Origin: JBBDYQ01 sp035553855
GTDB lineage: Bacteria; Actinomycetota; Thermoleophilia; Solirubrobacterales; Thermoleophilaceae
Assembly (NCBI GenBank): GCA_035553855.1
Contig: DATMJO010000027.1
Coordinates: 1 to 32,615 of the forward strand
DNA: 32,615 bases
Reading direction: 5' to 3'
Shown: one piece after another, positions 1-6,909 of the stretch
How positions within the stretch are numbered: position 1 is the stretch's first letter
How the letters are laid out: the number at the start of each line of letters is the position of its first letter
Position numbers and translations under genes: made by a program
The notes under the pieces: generated by a model
Database searches by the model: none
What the model was told of the DNA's origin: nothing
Seen by the model: only the letters and a program-made list of their open reading frames with translations

Positions 1-343
1 CCGTGTCCGGGCCGCATGCCTCCGACAGCGAGGCGAAGAGGTCGCGCTTCAGGTCGGGCCGCTCCGGCGCCGCCTCGATCACGAGGCCGCAGGCCGCGAG
101 CCCGCCCACCTCCGGCGAGAGCGTGAGCCGCGCGGCGGCCGCCTCCGCTTCCTGCTCGCTCCAGCGCCCGCGCTCGGCGCCCTTCGCGAGTCCCTTGCGG
201 ACGCTCGACTCGCCGCGCTCGAGCGCGCCCTCGACCGGATCGTGCAGGACCGTGTCGATCCCCGCCAGCACGCCGAGCTGCGCGATGCCGGCGCCCATCG
301 TGCCGGCGCCCACGACGCCCATTCGCTCGGGTGGCGCGGACAT
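1..343 (-). CDS. 3-hydroxyacyl-CoA dehydrogenase, N-terminal part (runs off left edge)
   Basis: The first 114 residues read MSAPPERMGVVGAGTMGAGI, the glycine-rich NAD-binding Rossmann motif (GAGTMG) of the 3-hydroxyacyl-CoA / 3-hydroxybutyryl-CoA dehydrogenase family. The family oxidises L-3-hydroxyacyl-CoA to 3-ketoacyl-CoA with NAD+. A later IEAAPERPDLKRDLF stretch fits the family's conserved I-E-A-x-x-E region. The C-terminal dimerisation domain lies outside the window, so a single-domain enzyme cannot be told from a multifunctional one. The ATG is preceded by TAGAGT and 8 nt, suggesting a leaderless transcript. It diverges from the HPP gene. The acyl-CoA dehydrogenase and thiolase nearby support a beta-oxidation role, by inference. 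Confidence 0.88.
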   Translation of the reverse strand, partial: MSAPPERMGVVGAGTMGAGIAQLGVLAGIDTVLHDPVEGALERGESSVRKGLAKGAERGRWSEQEAEAAAARLTLSPEVGGLAACGLVIEAAPERPDLKRDLFASLSEACGPDT

Positions 344-351
344 GGGCGCGG

Positions 352-361
352 ACTCTATCCT
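352..361. promoter_or_regulatory. Overlapping divergent -10 boxes
   Basis: On the minus strand TAGAGT (357 to 352) lies 8 nt before the ATG of the hydroxyacyl-CoA dehydrogenase. On the plus strand TATCCT (356-361) lies 6 nt before the GTG chosen for the HPP gene. The two boxes share two bases, so transcription in the two directions is probably mutually exclusive. No convincing -35 boxes are seen. Confidence 0.4.
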
Positions 362-367
362 CGCGCG

Positions 368-1006
368 GTGCTCCAGCCGGACGAGCAGCTCGACCGCATC
401 GCCGAGTACGCCGACTCCTCGGTGCGCGTGCTCCAGCGCCAGGGCTCGCTCGTCGGCGTCCCCGGCTCGTACGGGCTGAAGCGAAGCCTGTACGGGCGCT
501 GGGGGAACCGTGGCAACGCGATCTACACCTTCGTCGGCTCGCTGCTGGCCATCGCCGTTGCCGGCACCGCCGCCTGGGCCTTCGGCGAGCCGCTGCTCTT
601 CCCGAGCCTCGGGGCGACGGCCTTCCTCATCTTCGAGACGCCGATGGCCGAGGTCGGCACGCCGCGGAACACGGTGATCGGCCACGCCGTCGGGATCGCC
701 GCCGCCGCGCTCGCGCTGGCGGCGTTCGGGCTGCTGGGGGAGCCCAGCGCCTACGAGGAGGGGGTCGAGCCGGCGCGCATCGGCGCCGTCGCCTTCTCCG
801 TGGCGATCACCGGTGGGGTGCTGCGCCTGCTGCGCTCCGCGCACCCGCCCGCGGGCGCCACCACGATCATCGTCTCCTCCGGGCTGCTCGCGGACGCGGA
901 CCAGATGGCCTTCGTGGCGGTGGGGGTCCTGATCGTGACCCTCGCCGGCTGGCTGCTCAACCGTGCGATGGGTGTGCCGGCCCCGGTGTGGGCTGCGCCA
1001 CGCTGA
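368..1006 (+). CDS. HPP family integral membrane protein
   Basis: A 212-residue protein with about four hydrophobic segments after a roughly 50-residue cytoplasmic lead. The motif SAHPPAGAT (His-Pro-Pro at residues 159-161) names the HPP family. FPSLGATAFLIFETP and GTPRNTVIGHAVG are also family-typical. Some plant and cyanobacterial HPP proteins have been linked to nitrite transport, but most bacterial members are uncharacterised, so no substrate is assigned. The open frame extends upstream into the divergent dehydrogenase. I chose GTG 368 because it avoids that overlap and sits 6 nt after a TATCCT box; GTG 422 is possible. The 3' end overlaps the convergent nitrilase gene by 50 bp. Confidence 0.82.
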   Translation: MLQPDEQLDRIAEYADSSVRVLQRQGSLVGVPGSYGLKRSLYGRWGNRGNAIYTFVGSLLAIAVAGTAAWAFGEPLLFPSLGATAFLIFETPMAEVGTPRNTVIGHAVGIAAAALALAAFGLLGEPSAYEEGVEPARIGAVAFSVAITGGVLRLLRSAHPPAGATTIIVSSGLLADADQMAFVAVGVLIVTLAGWLLNRAMGVPAPVWAAPR

Positions 1007-1922
1007 CCGGGCTGCCGTTCGCCGCGAGCGGCCCGAGGACCTCCTCGCGGCTGTAGTGCCCGACGGCGTCGAACCAGCGCTTCGCGTGGAGGCCCAGTCG
1101 CAGGTCGCAGTCGGCGGTGATCATGCCCTCCTCGCCGTACAGCGGCCCGGCGATCACCTTGCCCGCCGTGGGCTCGACGATGCAGGCTCCGCCGCTCCCG
1201 AAAGGCTTGTCCCCCTCCGGTAGCGGCATCGGGAAGTCGTCCGGGAACGCGGAGCGGGGGATGAACTGCGGAACCGACACGACGAACGCGCCCGACTCGA
1301 TCGCGATGTGGCGCATGCTCGCGATCCAGCCGTCCGAGTCGTCGGCGGTGGGCGCCACCCATATCTGCGGGCCCTGCTTCTCGAGGGCGTAGCGAGCGAG
1401 CGGCATGCGGTTCTCCCAGCAGATCAGCCCGCCGATCCGGCCGAGCGGCGTGTCCGCCACCACGATGTCGTCGCCGGGGCCGACGCCGTGGAAGAGCCGC
1501 TCCTGGTGGGTCGGCATCAGCTTGCGGTGCTTGGAGAGGAGCCCCTCCGGGCCGAGCAGCAGCAGCGTGTTGTAGAGGGAGCCCGGGCGCTCGCTCTCAC
1601 GCTCGTTGACGCCGATCGCGCAGTGGATCGAGTGCTTCGCGCACGCTGCGACGAGGCGATCGACCGCGGGGCCCGGCACGTCGATCGAGCTCTCCCACAT
1701 GCGCTCCCAGAGCTCGTCCGCGCCGCCGAACGCAGCCGCTTGGCGCGACCACGAGTTCGAGGGGTACACCGACAGGAAGGTCTCGGGGAGGACCGCGAGC
1801 TGCGCTCCCGCAGCCGCGGCATCGGCCAGCAGTGACTCGGTCTTGGCGAGGGTGGCGGCGGAGTCCAGGATCACCGGAGTGGCCTGGATCGCCGCGACCC
1901 TCACGGTGGTGAAGGTCGCCAT
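957..1922 (-). CDS. Nitrilase (carbon-nitrogen hydrolase superfamily)
   Basis: A 321-residue enzyme with the full nitrilase catalytic triad: Glu47 in LPETF, Lys134 in KHRKLMPTHQER, and Cys168 in GGLICWENRMPLAR. The CWEN context and THQERLFHGVGPGD region are typical of true nitrilases (branch 1), which hydrolyse nitriles to carboxylic acids and ammonia, rather than of amidases or N-carbamoylases. The substrate cannot be read from sequence. A longer frame reaches upstream, but MATFTTVRVAAIQATPV is the canonical beta-strand start of the family, and its ATG sits 7 nt after a TACCAT box. The protein is probably cytoplasmic; no signal peptide is seen. It is transcribed alone, convergent with the HPP gene. 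Confidence 0.93.
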   Translation of the reverse strand: MATFTTVRVAAIQATPVILDSAATLAKTESLLADAAAAGAQLAVLPETFLSVYPSNSWSRQAAAFGGADELWERMWESSIDVPGPAVDRLVAACAKHSIHCAIGVNERESERPGSLYNTLLLLGPEGLLSKHRKLMPTHQERLFHGVGPGDDIVVADTPLGRIGGLICWENRMPLARYALEKQGPQIWVAPTADDSDGWIASMRHIAIESGAFVVSVPQFIPRSAFPDDFPMPLPEGDKPFGSGGACIVEPTAGKVIAGPLYGEEGMITADCDLRLGLHAKRWFDAVGHYSREEVLGPLAANGSPVSVAQPTPGPAHPSHG

Positions 1923-1929
1923 GCGGTCG

Positions 1930-1935
1930 ATGGTA
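1930..1935 (-). promoter_or_regulatory. -10-like TACCAT box of the nitrilase gene
   Basis: On the minus strand TACCAT ends 7 nt before the nitrilase ATG, the same spacing seen at several other starts in the window. It implies a leaderless mRNA. No clear -35 element. Confidence 0.35.
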
Positions 1936-2025
1936 TGCCCAATCGACTGCCCGCCGTCCCGGATTGCCCGGAACATGTCGGGGTGGGGCAGGACGGCGCC
2001 GGTGATCCGGGTAGGGTTCGTCCCG

Positions 2026-2241
2026 ATGAGCATGTCCCCTCGACCCGGTGGAGGCCTCTCGCGCTCGGCGCGCGAGAAGCGCGCCTACACGATGGTCCTC
2101 GTCGGCGGCGGCAGCGCCGCCGTGGCGGTCATCGGCTTCGTGCTCGCCGTCTTCGGCATCGGCGGCTTCGGGATCCCGTTCCTCGCGGCGATCATCGCCG
2201 CGCTGTCGTTCGTCTTCTTCCGCCGGACCGTCGGCAGCTAG
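2026..2241 (+). CDS. Small two-helix membrane protein of unknown function
   Basis: A 71-residue protein: a basic, Gly/Pro/Arg-rich start (about residues 1-19), then two hydrophobic segments separated by a glycine-rich turn (FGIGGFGIP), and a short FFRRTVGS tail. I recognise no family. ATG 2026 is preferred because GTAGGG lies about 9 nt upstream; ATG 2032 (69 aa) is a close alternative. The 3' end overlaps the convergent acyl-CoA dehydrogenase gene by 4 bp. It is divergent from the nitrilase about 100 bp away. The coherent hydrophobic pattern argues that it is a real gene. Confidence 0.6.
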   Translation: MSMSPRPGGGLSRSAREKRAYTMVLVGGGSAAVAVIGFVLAVFGIGGFGIPFLAAIIAALSFVFFRRTVGS

Positions 2242-3397
2242 GTCATCGCGTTGATCCCGGTCGCGGCGCGACCGATGATCAGCTTCTGGATCTGCGAAGT
2301 CCCCTCGTAGAGCGTCGTGACGCGCGCGTCGCGCAGGTGGCGCTCGACCGGGAAGTCGTCGACGTAGCCGGCGCCGCCGTGCACCTGGATGGCGTTGTTG
2401 GCGGTGCGGATCGCGGCCTCGGTGGCGAACAGCTTCGCGACCGAGGTCTCCATCGTGTTCGGGCGGCCGGTGTCCTTCAGCCAGCCGGAGCGCCAGACGA
2501 GCCCGCGGGCGGCCTCGGTGTCCACGATCATGTCGGCGAGCATCGCCTGGACGAGCTGGAACGAGGCGATCGGCCGGTCGAACTGGTGTCGCTCCTTCGC
2601 GTAGGCGACGGAGGCGTCGACGCAGCCCTGGCAGATGCCGACGCAGCCCGAGGCGACGCTGAAGCGCCCGGAGTCGAGCGCGGACATGGCCACCTTGAAG
2701 CCGTCGCCGACCTCGCCGAGCATCGCCTCGTCGCCGACCTCGACGCCGTCGAGCGACAGCTCGGCCGTGTCCGAGGCGCGCATCCCGAGCTTGCCGTGGA
2801 TGGGCGCCGAGGAGAAGCCGTCCGAGGCCGTCGGCACGAGGAAGGCTCCGATGCCGCGGTGCTTCTTCTCGGGATCGGTCTGGGCGAAGATGAGCGCGAC
2901 ACCGGCGTAGTTGCCGAGCGAGATCCACTGCTTCTGGCCGGTGATCCGCCAGCCGCCGTCGATCTTCTCCGCGCGCGTCGAGAGATTGGCGGCGTCGGAG
3001 CCCGTGTTCGGCTCGGTGAGGCCGAAGCAGCCGAGCGTCTCGCCCGAGCACAGCTTCGGGAGCCACTCCTGCTTCTGCTCCTCCGAGCCGAACTTCTCGA
3101 TTCCCGAGCAGACGAGCGAGGTGACGACGGAGATCACCGTGCGCGCCGAGGAGTCGATCCGGCCGACCTCCTCGACGATCAGGCCGTAGGTGCGGTAGTC
3201 GAGCCCGCGCCCGCCGTAGTCCTCGGAGACGATGGCCCCGAGCCAGCCCATGTCGGCCATCTTCCGGACCAGGTCCGTGTCGAAGCGCTCGTTGCGGTCG
3301 TTGTCGCGCGCCACCGGCTGGATCTCGCGCGCTCGGCGAAGTCGCGGGCGGTCTCCTTGACGAGGCGCTGCTCGTCGGTCAGCTCGAAGTCGATCAT
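2238..3397 (-). CDS. Acyl-CoA dehydrogenase, interrupted by an apparent frameshift
   Basis: A flavoenzyme of the acyl-CoA dehydrogenase family, which catalyses the first oxidation step of fatty or branched acyl-CoA catabolism. The N-terminus (MIDFELTDEQRLVKETARDF) starts at 3397 but runs in another frame from the rest, which resumes at about EIQPVARDNDRNE. The switch falls in the alternating CGCGCGC run at 3326-3332. Removing two bases gives DFAEREIQPVA, which fits the usual family spacing. Downstream CFGLTEPNTGSDA (FAD/substrate loop), the IQVHGGAGYV region and TLYEGTSQIQ, whose Glu is the expected catalytic base, are intact; repaired length is about 385 aa, normal. It may be a sequencing error or a real mutation. 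TAGGCT lies 9 nt before the ATG. Confidence 0.85.
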
Positions 3398-3406
3398 GGG
3401 GCGGGC

Positions 3407-3412
3407 AGCCTA
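3407..3412 (-). promoter_or_regulatory. -10-like TAGGCT box of the acyl-CoA dehydrogenase gene
   Basis: TAGGCT on the minus strand ends 9 nt before the ATG at 3397. There is no room for a Shine-Dalgarno site between them, which points to leaderless transcription. Confidence 0.4.
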
Positions 3413-3438
3413 GCCGCCTCCCGAGTCCCACCCGACCG

Positions 3439-3477
3439 CGGATGAAAGAAAGGTGCCAGGGACCATTTTTTCATCCG
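3439..3477. repeat. Stem-loop carrying one copy of the GGTGCCAGGGACC element
   Basis: A perfect 9-bp inverted repeat (CGGATGAAA at 3439-3447, TTTCATCCG at 3469-3477) encloses AAAGGTGCCAGGGACCA (3449-3465). The 13-bp core is itself a near-palindrome. The element lies 3 bp past the thiolase stop codon, between the thiolase and the acyl-CoA dehydrogenase start on the same strand, so it could act as a transcript-end hairpin. The same core occurs three times at 18408-18502. I do not recognise a named repeat family. Confidence 0.7.
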
Positions 3478-3480
3478 TGC

Positions 3481-4686
3481 TCAGGCGGCCTCGACGACCG
3501 CTGCCAGCCCCTGGCCCACGCCGATGCACATCGTCGCGACGCCGTAGCGCGCGCCCCGGCGGCGAAGCTCCCAGCACAGCGTCCCGAGCAGGCGCGCGCC
3601 GGAGCAGCCCAGCGGGTGGCCGATCGCTATCGCGCCTCCGTTCACGTTCAGCTTCTCGAGCGGGATGCCGAGCTCGCGCTGCGAGGCGAGCACCTGCGCC
3701 GCGAAGGCCTCGTTCAGCTCGAACAGGTCGATGTCGTCGATCGTGAGACCCGCCGCGTCGAGTGCCTTGCGCACGGCCGGGACCGGGCCGACGCCCATGT
3801 ACGCCGGGTCCACTCCGGCCGCCCCGCTCGCGAGGATCCGCCCGAGCGGCCGGCCGTCCGGCGCCAGTTCCCGCGCGCGCTCCTCGGAGGCGATGACGAG
3901 GCACGCGGCCCCGTCGTTGATCTGCGACGAGTTCCCGGCCGTGACCGTCCCGCCCTCGCGGAAGACCGGCCGGAGCTTCGCGAGCCGCTCCATTGTGGTG
4001 TCCGGCCGCGGCCCCTCGTCCGCGAAGACCCGGACGGGGTCGCCCTTCGGCTGCGGCGCGTCCACCGTCACGATCTCGGAGTCGAAGCGGCCCGCCTCCT
4101 GCGCCGCGATCGCGCGGCGGTGCGACTCGAGCGCGAAGACGTCCTGGTCCTCGCGCGAGACGCCGTAGCGCTCGGCGACGTTCTCCGCGGTCTCGCCCAT
4201 GCCCTCGGTCGAGTACATCGCCGCCATGCGCGGGTTGACGAAGCGCCAGCCGATGGTCGTGTCCACGAGCTCCTGCGGGCCGCGCGGGAAGCCGCGCTCG
4301 GGCTTCAGCATCACGAACGGCGAGCGCGTCATCGACTCGACGCCGCCCGCGAGTGCCAGCTCGTGCTCGCCGAGCCGGACGGCCCGCGCCGCCTGAACGG
4401 CCGCCTCGAGCCCGGACGCGCACAGGCGGTTGACGGTCACGCCCGGAACCTCGACCGGCAGGCCCGCGAGCAGCGAGGCCATGCGCGCGACGTTGCGGTT
4501 GTCCTCGCCGGCGGCGTTGGTGCATCCGAAGAAGACGTCGCCGATGCCCGCCGGATCGAGGCCGGTGCGCTCGACGGCCGCCTCGATCACGCGGGCTGCG
4601 AGGTCGTCCGGCCGCACGCTCGCGAGCGCGCCGCCGTAGCGGCCGATGGGCGTGCGGACGGCGTCGGCGATCCAGGCGTCGGGCAT
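3481..4686 (-). CDS. Acetyl-CoA acyltransferase (thiolase)
   Basis: A 401-residue thiolase of normal family length. It has the acyl-accepting Cys89 in NRLCASGLEA, His357 in AIAIGHPLGCSGAR and the second active Cys387 in MCIGVGQG. GGVESMTRSPF and FELNEAFAAQ are also conserved. Thiolases cleave 3-ketoacyl-CoA with CoA to give acetyl-CoA, or catalyse the reverse condensation. The sequence does not separate FadA-type, 3-oxoadipyl-CoA and acetoacetyl-CoA thiolases. The frame extends upstream, but ATG 4686 (MPDAWIADAVRTPIG) is the canonical family start and sits 8 nt after TACGCT. It may be co-transcribed with the acyl-CoA dehydrogenase, though the stem-loop and separate -10 box between them suggest independent units. 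Confidence 0.95.
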   Translation of the reverse strand: MPDAWIADAVRTPIGRYGGALASVRPDDLAARVIEAAVERTGLDPAGIGDVFFGCTNAAGEDNRNVARMASLLAGLPVEVPGVTVNRLCASGLEAAVQAARAVRLGEHELALAGGVESMTRSPFVMLKPERGFPRGPQELVDTTIGWRFVNPRMAAMYSTEGMGETAENVAERYGVSREDQDVFALESHRRAIAAQEAGRFDSEIVTVDAPQPKGDPVRVFADEGPRPDTTMERLAKLRPVFREGGTVTAGNSSQINDGAACLVIASEERARELAPDGRPLGRILASGAAGVDPAYMGVGPVPAVRKALDAAGLTIDDIDLFELNEAFAAQVLASQRELGIPLEKLNVNGGAIAIGHPLGCSGARLLGTLCWELRRRGARYGVATMCIGVGQGLAAVVEAA

Positions 4687-4694
4687 CGGGCGGA

Positions 4695-4700
4695 AGCGTA
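4695..4700 (-). promoter_or_regulatory. -10-like TACGCT box of the thiolase gene
   Basis: TACGCT on the minus strand ends 8 nt before the thiolase ATG. The same hexamer precedes the tRNA-Arg gene by 8 nt and the UDP-glucuronate decarboxylase ATG by 9 nt. Confidence 0.42.
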
Positions 4701-4734
4701 GTGGCGAGCGGGCCCCTGCTGTCAGACTGGCTCG

Positions 4735-5043
4735 ATGGACTTCGGCCTCGTCGTCTTCCTGGGGGTCGCCGCTCTCGTGGGGGTCTTCCTGCTGATCGGC
4801 CGCTACTACCCGGGCACGGGCGCCGACGTCCTCGACTGGAGGCCGACCCGCTCCTACGAGGACGAGATCAGGCTCGAGCTCGAGGACATCGACCAGATGC
4901 TCGAGGCCCAGAACGAGCGCCGTCGCCGCACCGGTCGCGAGGAGATCACCGAGGACGACATCCGCGCCGAGGTCGAGGCCGAGGACGCCGCGATCCGCGA
5001 GCGCGCCGCGCGCTACCAGTCCGACCCGCCTTCCGGCGACTGA
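4735..5043 (+). CDS. Small membrane-anchored acidic protein of unknown function
   Basis: A 102-residue protein with one N-terminal membrane helix (about residues 3-22), the segment RYYPGTGADVLDWRP, then a highly charged Glu/Arg-rich region (about 40-95) likely to be helical or coiled-coil. I recognise no family. The arrangement suggests a bitopic protein with a cytoplasmic coil. It is divergent from the thiolase gene 48 bp away and is followed after 1 bp by the Rossmann-like gene, so the two are probably co-transcribed. CAGACT lies 6 nt before the ATG and may be a weak -10. Confidence 0.7.
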   Translation: MDFGLVVFLGVAALVGVFLLIGRYYPGTGADVLDWRPTRSYEDEIRLELEDIDQMLEAQNERRRRTGREEITEDDIRAEVEAEDAAIRERAARYQSDPPSGD

Positions 5044-5044
5044 G

Positions 5045-5488
5045 TTGGCGCGCGTCCTGATCGTGGGCTGCGGCTGCCGCGGCCGGGAGCTGGCGTCGGC
5101 GCTGGCCGCCGACGGCCACGCCGTGCGCGGCACCACGCGCGACCCGGAGGCCGTATCGCGGATCGAGGCGGCCGGTGCCGAGGCCGTCGTCTGCGACCCG
5201 AACCGCCTGGCGACGCTGACGCCTCATCTCGCCGGCGTGAGCGTGCTCTGCTGGCTGATGGGCACGGTCGACGACGAGGCGCTCCACGGCCGCCTGCTGC
5301 AGACGCTGCTCGAGACGCTCGTGGACACCCCGGTTCGCGGCGTGGTCTACGAGGGCGGGCCCGGCGAGCCGATCGTGCGCAAGGCCGGCGAGACGTTCCA
5401 CATGCCGGTCGCGGTGATCGCGGCCGGGCCGGACGGAGACCGCTGGGTCGCCGCCGCGCGGGACGCCGTGGGAGCGGTGCTGAGCTAG
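5045..5488 (+). CDS. NAD(P)-binding Rossmann-like protein, short
   Basis: A 147-residue protein beginning MARVLIVGCGCRGRELASAL, a dinucleotide-binding beta-alpha-beta motif (GxGxxG) as in the NAD-dependent epimerase/NmrA/6-phosphogluconate-type folds. TTRDPE follows the second strand, and an acidic residue after the glycine motif is the usual NAD(H)/NADP(H) discriminator. It is much shorter than full epimerases or SDRs and shows no YxxxK pair, so it may bind a nucleotide without that catalysis. The start is TTG, 1 bp after the upstream stop; no ATG or GTG fits better. The last 4 bp overlap the convergent zinc-finger gene. Function unknown. Confidence 0.72.
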   Translation: MARVLIVGCGCRGRELASALAADGHAVRGTTRDPEAVSRIEAAGAEAVVCDPNRLATLTPHLAGVSVLCWLMGTVDDEALHGRLLQTLLETLVDTPVRGVVYEGGPGEPIVRKAGETFHMPVAVIAAGPDGDRWVAAARDAVGAVLS

Positions 5489-6174
5489 AAGATCCGCTCG
5501 ACCGCGCCCGTCGCGGCGAGCACCGTCAGGACGACGGAGGCGACGGCCAGGGCCAGCGCCACGGCGTACAGCGCGGTCCAGGCGCGGCTTCCCTGGGAGA
5601 CCGCGACGATCGCGGGGGCGGCGCGCACGGGCAGCGGCGCCGGCTCAGGCAGGGGCTCGGGCTCAAGCTCGGGAGGCGGGGCGGCGACCACGCGCAGCCC
5701 CGCGGGCGGCGCGGGCTCGGGCTCCGGCTCCGGCGCGGGCGCATGCGACTCCACGAACGAGCGGACGAGGCCCTCGCGGGCGCCCGCGAGGCGCCGCTCG
5801 TGCTCCACGCAGCGCTCGCAGTGCGCGAGGTGGACATCGAGGCGCGCGGGCCCGGTGCCGTCGAGGACGCCGTCGAGGCGCTCCGACAGCAACCGCTCGG
5901 CGCGCTCGCACCAGCCGGTGGCCGCGAGCGGGAAGATCGAGCGCCGCAGCGCCTTGCGCGCGGAGTGGAGAAGATCGGCGAGATCTGCGGGGGAGACCGC
6001 CATCTCAGCGGCGACATCGGGGCGCGAGCGGCCGGCGATCTCGACGAGCGCGAGAGCGCGCGCCGCGTCGGGCCCGAGGCCGGGGAGGCTCGCGGCGACA
6101 TGGCGGGCCGCCTCGGAGGGATCGACGGGCCCGTGCGGGCGCAGGGGTACCGGGCGGAGGCTGCCGCGTTCCAT
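5485..6174 (-). CDS. Putative regulator: sigma-region-4-like HTH, anti-sigma-type zinc finger, membrane anchor
   Basis: A 229-residue protein in three parts. Residues about 25-78 (PGLGPDAARALALVEIAGRS onward, ending RKALRR) resemble a sigma-70 region 4 HTH. Residues about 86-125 carry WCERAERLLSERLDG then HLAHCERC (Cys89, His115, Cys119, Cys122), the H-x3-C-x2-C pattern of zinc-binding anti-sigma domains. A Pro/Glu-rich linker (145-185) leads to one C-terminal membrane helix (about 198-220). The expected role is a membrane-bound transcriptional switch, but having HTH and zinc finger in one chain is unusual; it could be a decayed sigma fused to its anti-sigma domain. TATTCT lies 9 nt before the ATG. 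It diverges from the DUF1326 gene. Confidence 0.65.
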   Translation of the reverse strand: MERGSLRPVPLRPHGPVDPSEAARHVAASLPGLGPDAARALALVEIAGRSRPDVAAEMAVSPADLADLLHSARKALRRSIFPLAATGWCERAERLLSERLDGVLDGTGPARLDVHLAHCERCVEHERRLAGAREGLVRSFVESHAPAPEPEPEPAPPAGLRVVAAPPPELEPEPLPEPAPLPVRAAPAIVAVSQGSRAWTALYAVALALAVASVVLTVLAATGAVERIF

Positions 6175-6183
6175 CGTGAGCCG

Positions 6184-6189
6184 AGAATA
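6184..6189 (-). promoter_or_regulatory. -10-like TATTCT box of the zinc-finger gene
   Basis: TATTCT on the minus strand ends 9 nt before the ATG at 6174. The layout matches the other leaderless candidates. Confidence 0.4.
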
Positions 6190-6247
6190 GACCGCCGCCC
6201 ACCCGGTTGCAGGCGCGATGGGCGGGCGGGATGCGTATTTCCACGGA

Positions 6248-6276
6248 TTGCGCACGAAAGGGCGCTCGGTCATGAT
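6248..6276 (+). promoter_or_regulatory. Possible promoter of the DUF1326-DUF2182 operon
   Basis: TTGCGC (6248-6253) and CATGAT (6271-6276) are separated by 17 bp, ahead of a leader with a strong ribosome binding site. The boxes are weak matches, so this is tentative. Confidence 0.25.
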
Positions 6277-6291
6277 CGGGGCAGATCGACG

Positions 6292-6297
6292 AAGGAG
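6292..6297 (+). promoter_or_regulatory. Strong Shine-Dalgarno site AGGAGG
   Basis: AGGAGG lies 6 nt before GTG 6304 and fixes the start of the DUF1326 gene. It is one of few perfect ribosome binding sites in a window where many genes appear leaderless. Confidence 0.8.
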
Positions 6298-6303
6298 GCT
6301 CCG

Positions 6304-6909
6304 GTGGCCAGCTACCGAATGCGCGGCACGCTCGTGGAGGCGTGCAACTGCGACATCCTCTGCCCCTGCTGGGTGGGGGAGGATCCCGACAACGGCACCT
6401 GTGACGCCGTCCTCGCCTACCACGTGGAGGACGGCGAGATCGACGGGGTGGACGTCTCAGGGCTCACCTGGTTCGGGGTCACCCAGATCCCCGGCAACGT
6501 GCTCGAGGGCAACTTCCGCAGCCTCTGCTTCGTGGACGAGGGGGCGAGCGACGAGCAGTTCGAGGCGATGCGCGCAGCGTTCCTGGGGAAGCTGGGCGGG
6601 CCGCTCGCCGACCTCGCGCAGCTGGTCGGTGAGCTCGTCGGGGTCGAGCGCGCGCCGATCGACTACGGGCTCGAGGAGGGCGAGGGCCATGTGAGCGTCG
6701 ACGGCAAGGTGTCCGCGCGCGTCGCGCCGTATCGCAGCGCCGCGGGCGACACGACGACGCTCCGCGACAGCATCTTCTCCACGATCCCGGGCTCGGCCGC
6801 CTGGGTGGGGAAGGCGTCGCAGATGGTCGTCGACATCCCGGAGCACGGCTACCAGTGGAGGCTCGAGGGCAAGAACGCGATCCAGGGTGAGTTCGCTTTC
6901 GAGCACTGA
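6304..6909 (+). CDS. DUF1326 family protein
   Basis: A 201-residue soluble protein that matches the DUF1326 family by its N-terminal cysteine cluster EACNCDILCPCW (about residues 12-23). The spacing of Cys residues suggests metal or thiol chemistry, but no function has been established that I know of. There is no signal peptide. The start is GTG, set by the perfect AGGAGG 6 nt upstream. The 3' end overlaps the DUF2182 membrane protein gene by 23 bp, so the two are translated from one mRNA and probably work together. DUF1326 and DUF2182 genes are often found together in bacteria. Confidence 0.82.
   Translation: MASYRMRGTLVEACNCDILCPCWVGEDPDNGTCDAVLAYHVEDGEIDGVDVSGLTWFGVTQIPGNVLEGNFRSLCFVDEGASDEQFEAMRAAFLGKLGGPLADLAQLVGELVGVERAPIDYGLEEGEGHVSVDGKVSARVAPYRSAAGDTTTLRDSIFSTIPGSAAWVGKASQMVVDIPEHGYQWRLEGKNAIQGEFAFEH

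Noticed and set aside
3398..3480. A degraded insertion sequence between thiolase and acyl-CoA dehydrogenase
   Set aside because: The 39-bp hairpin has no transposase remnant or target duplication; it is better described as a dispersed short repeat.
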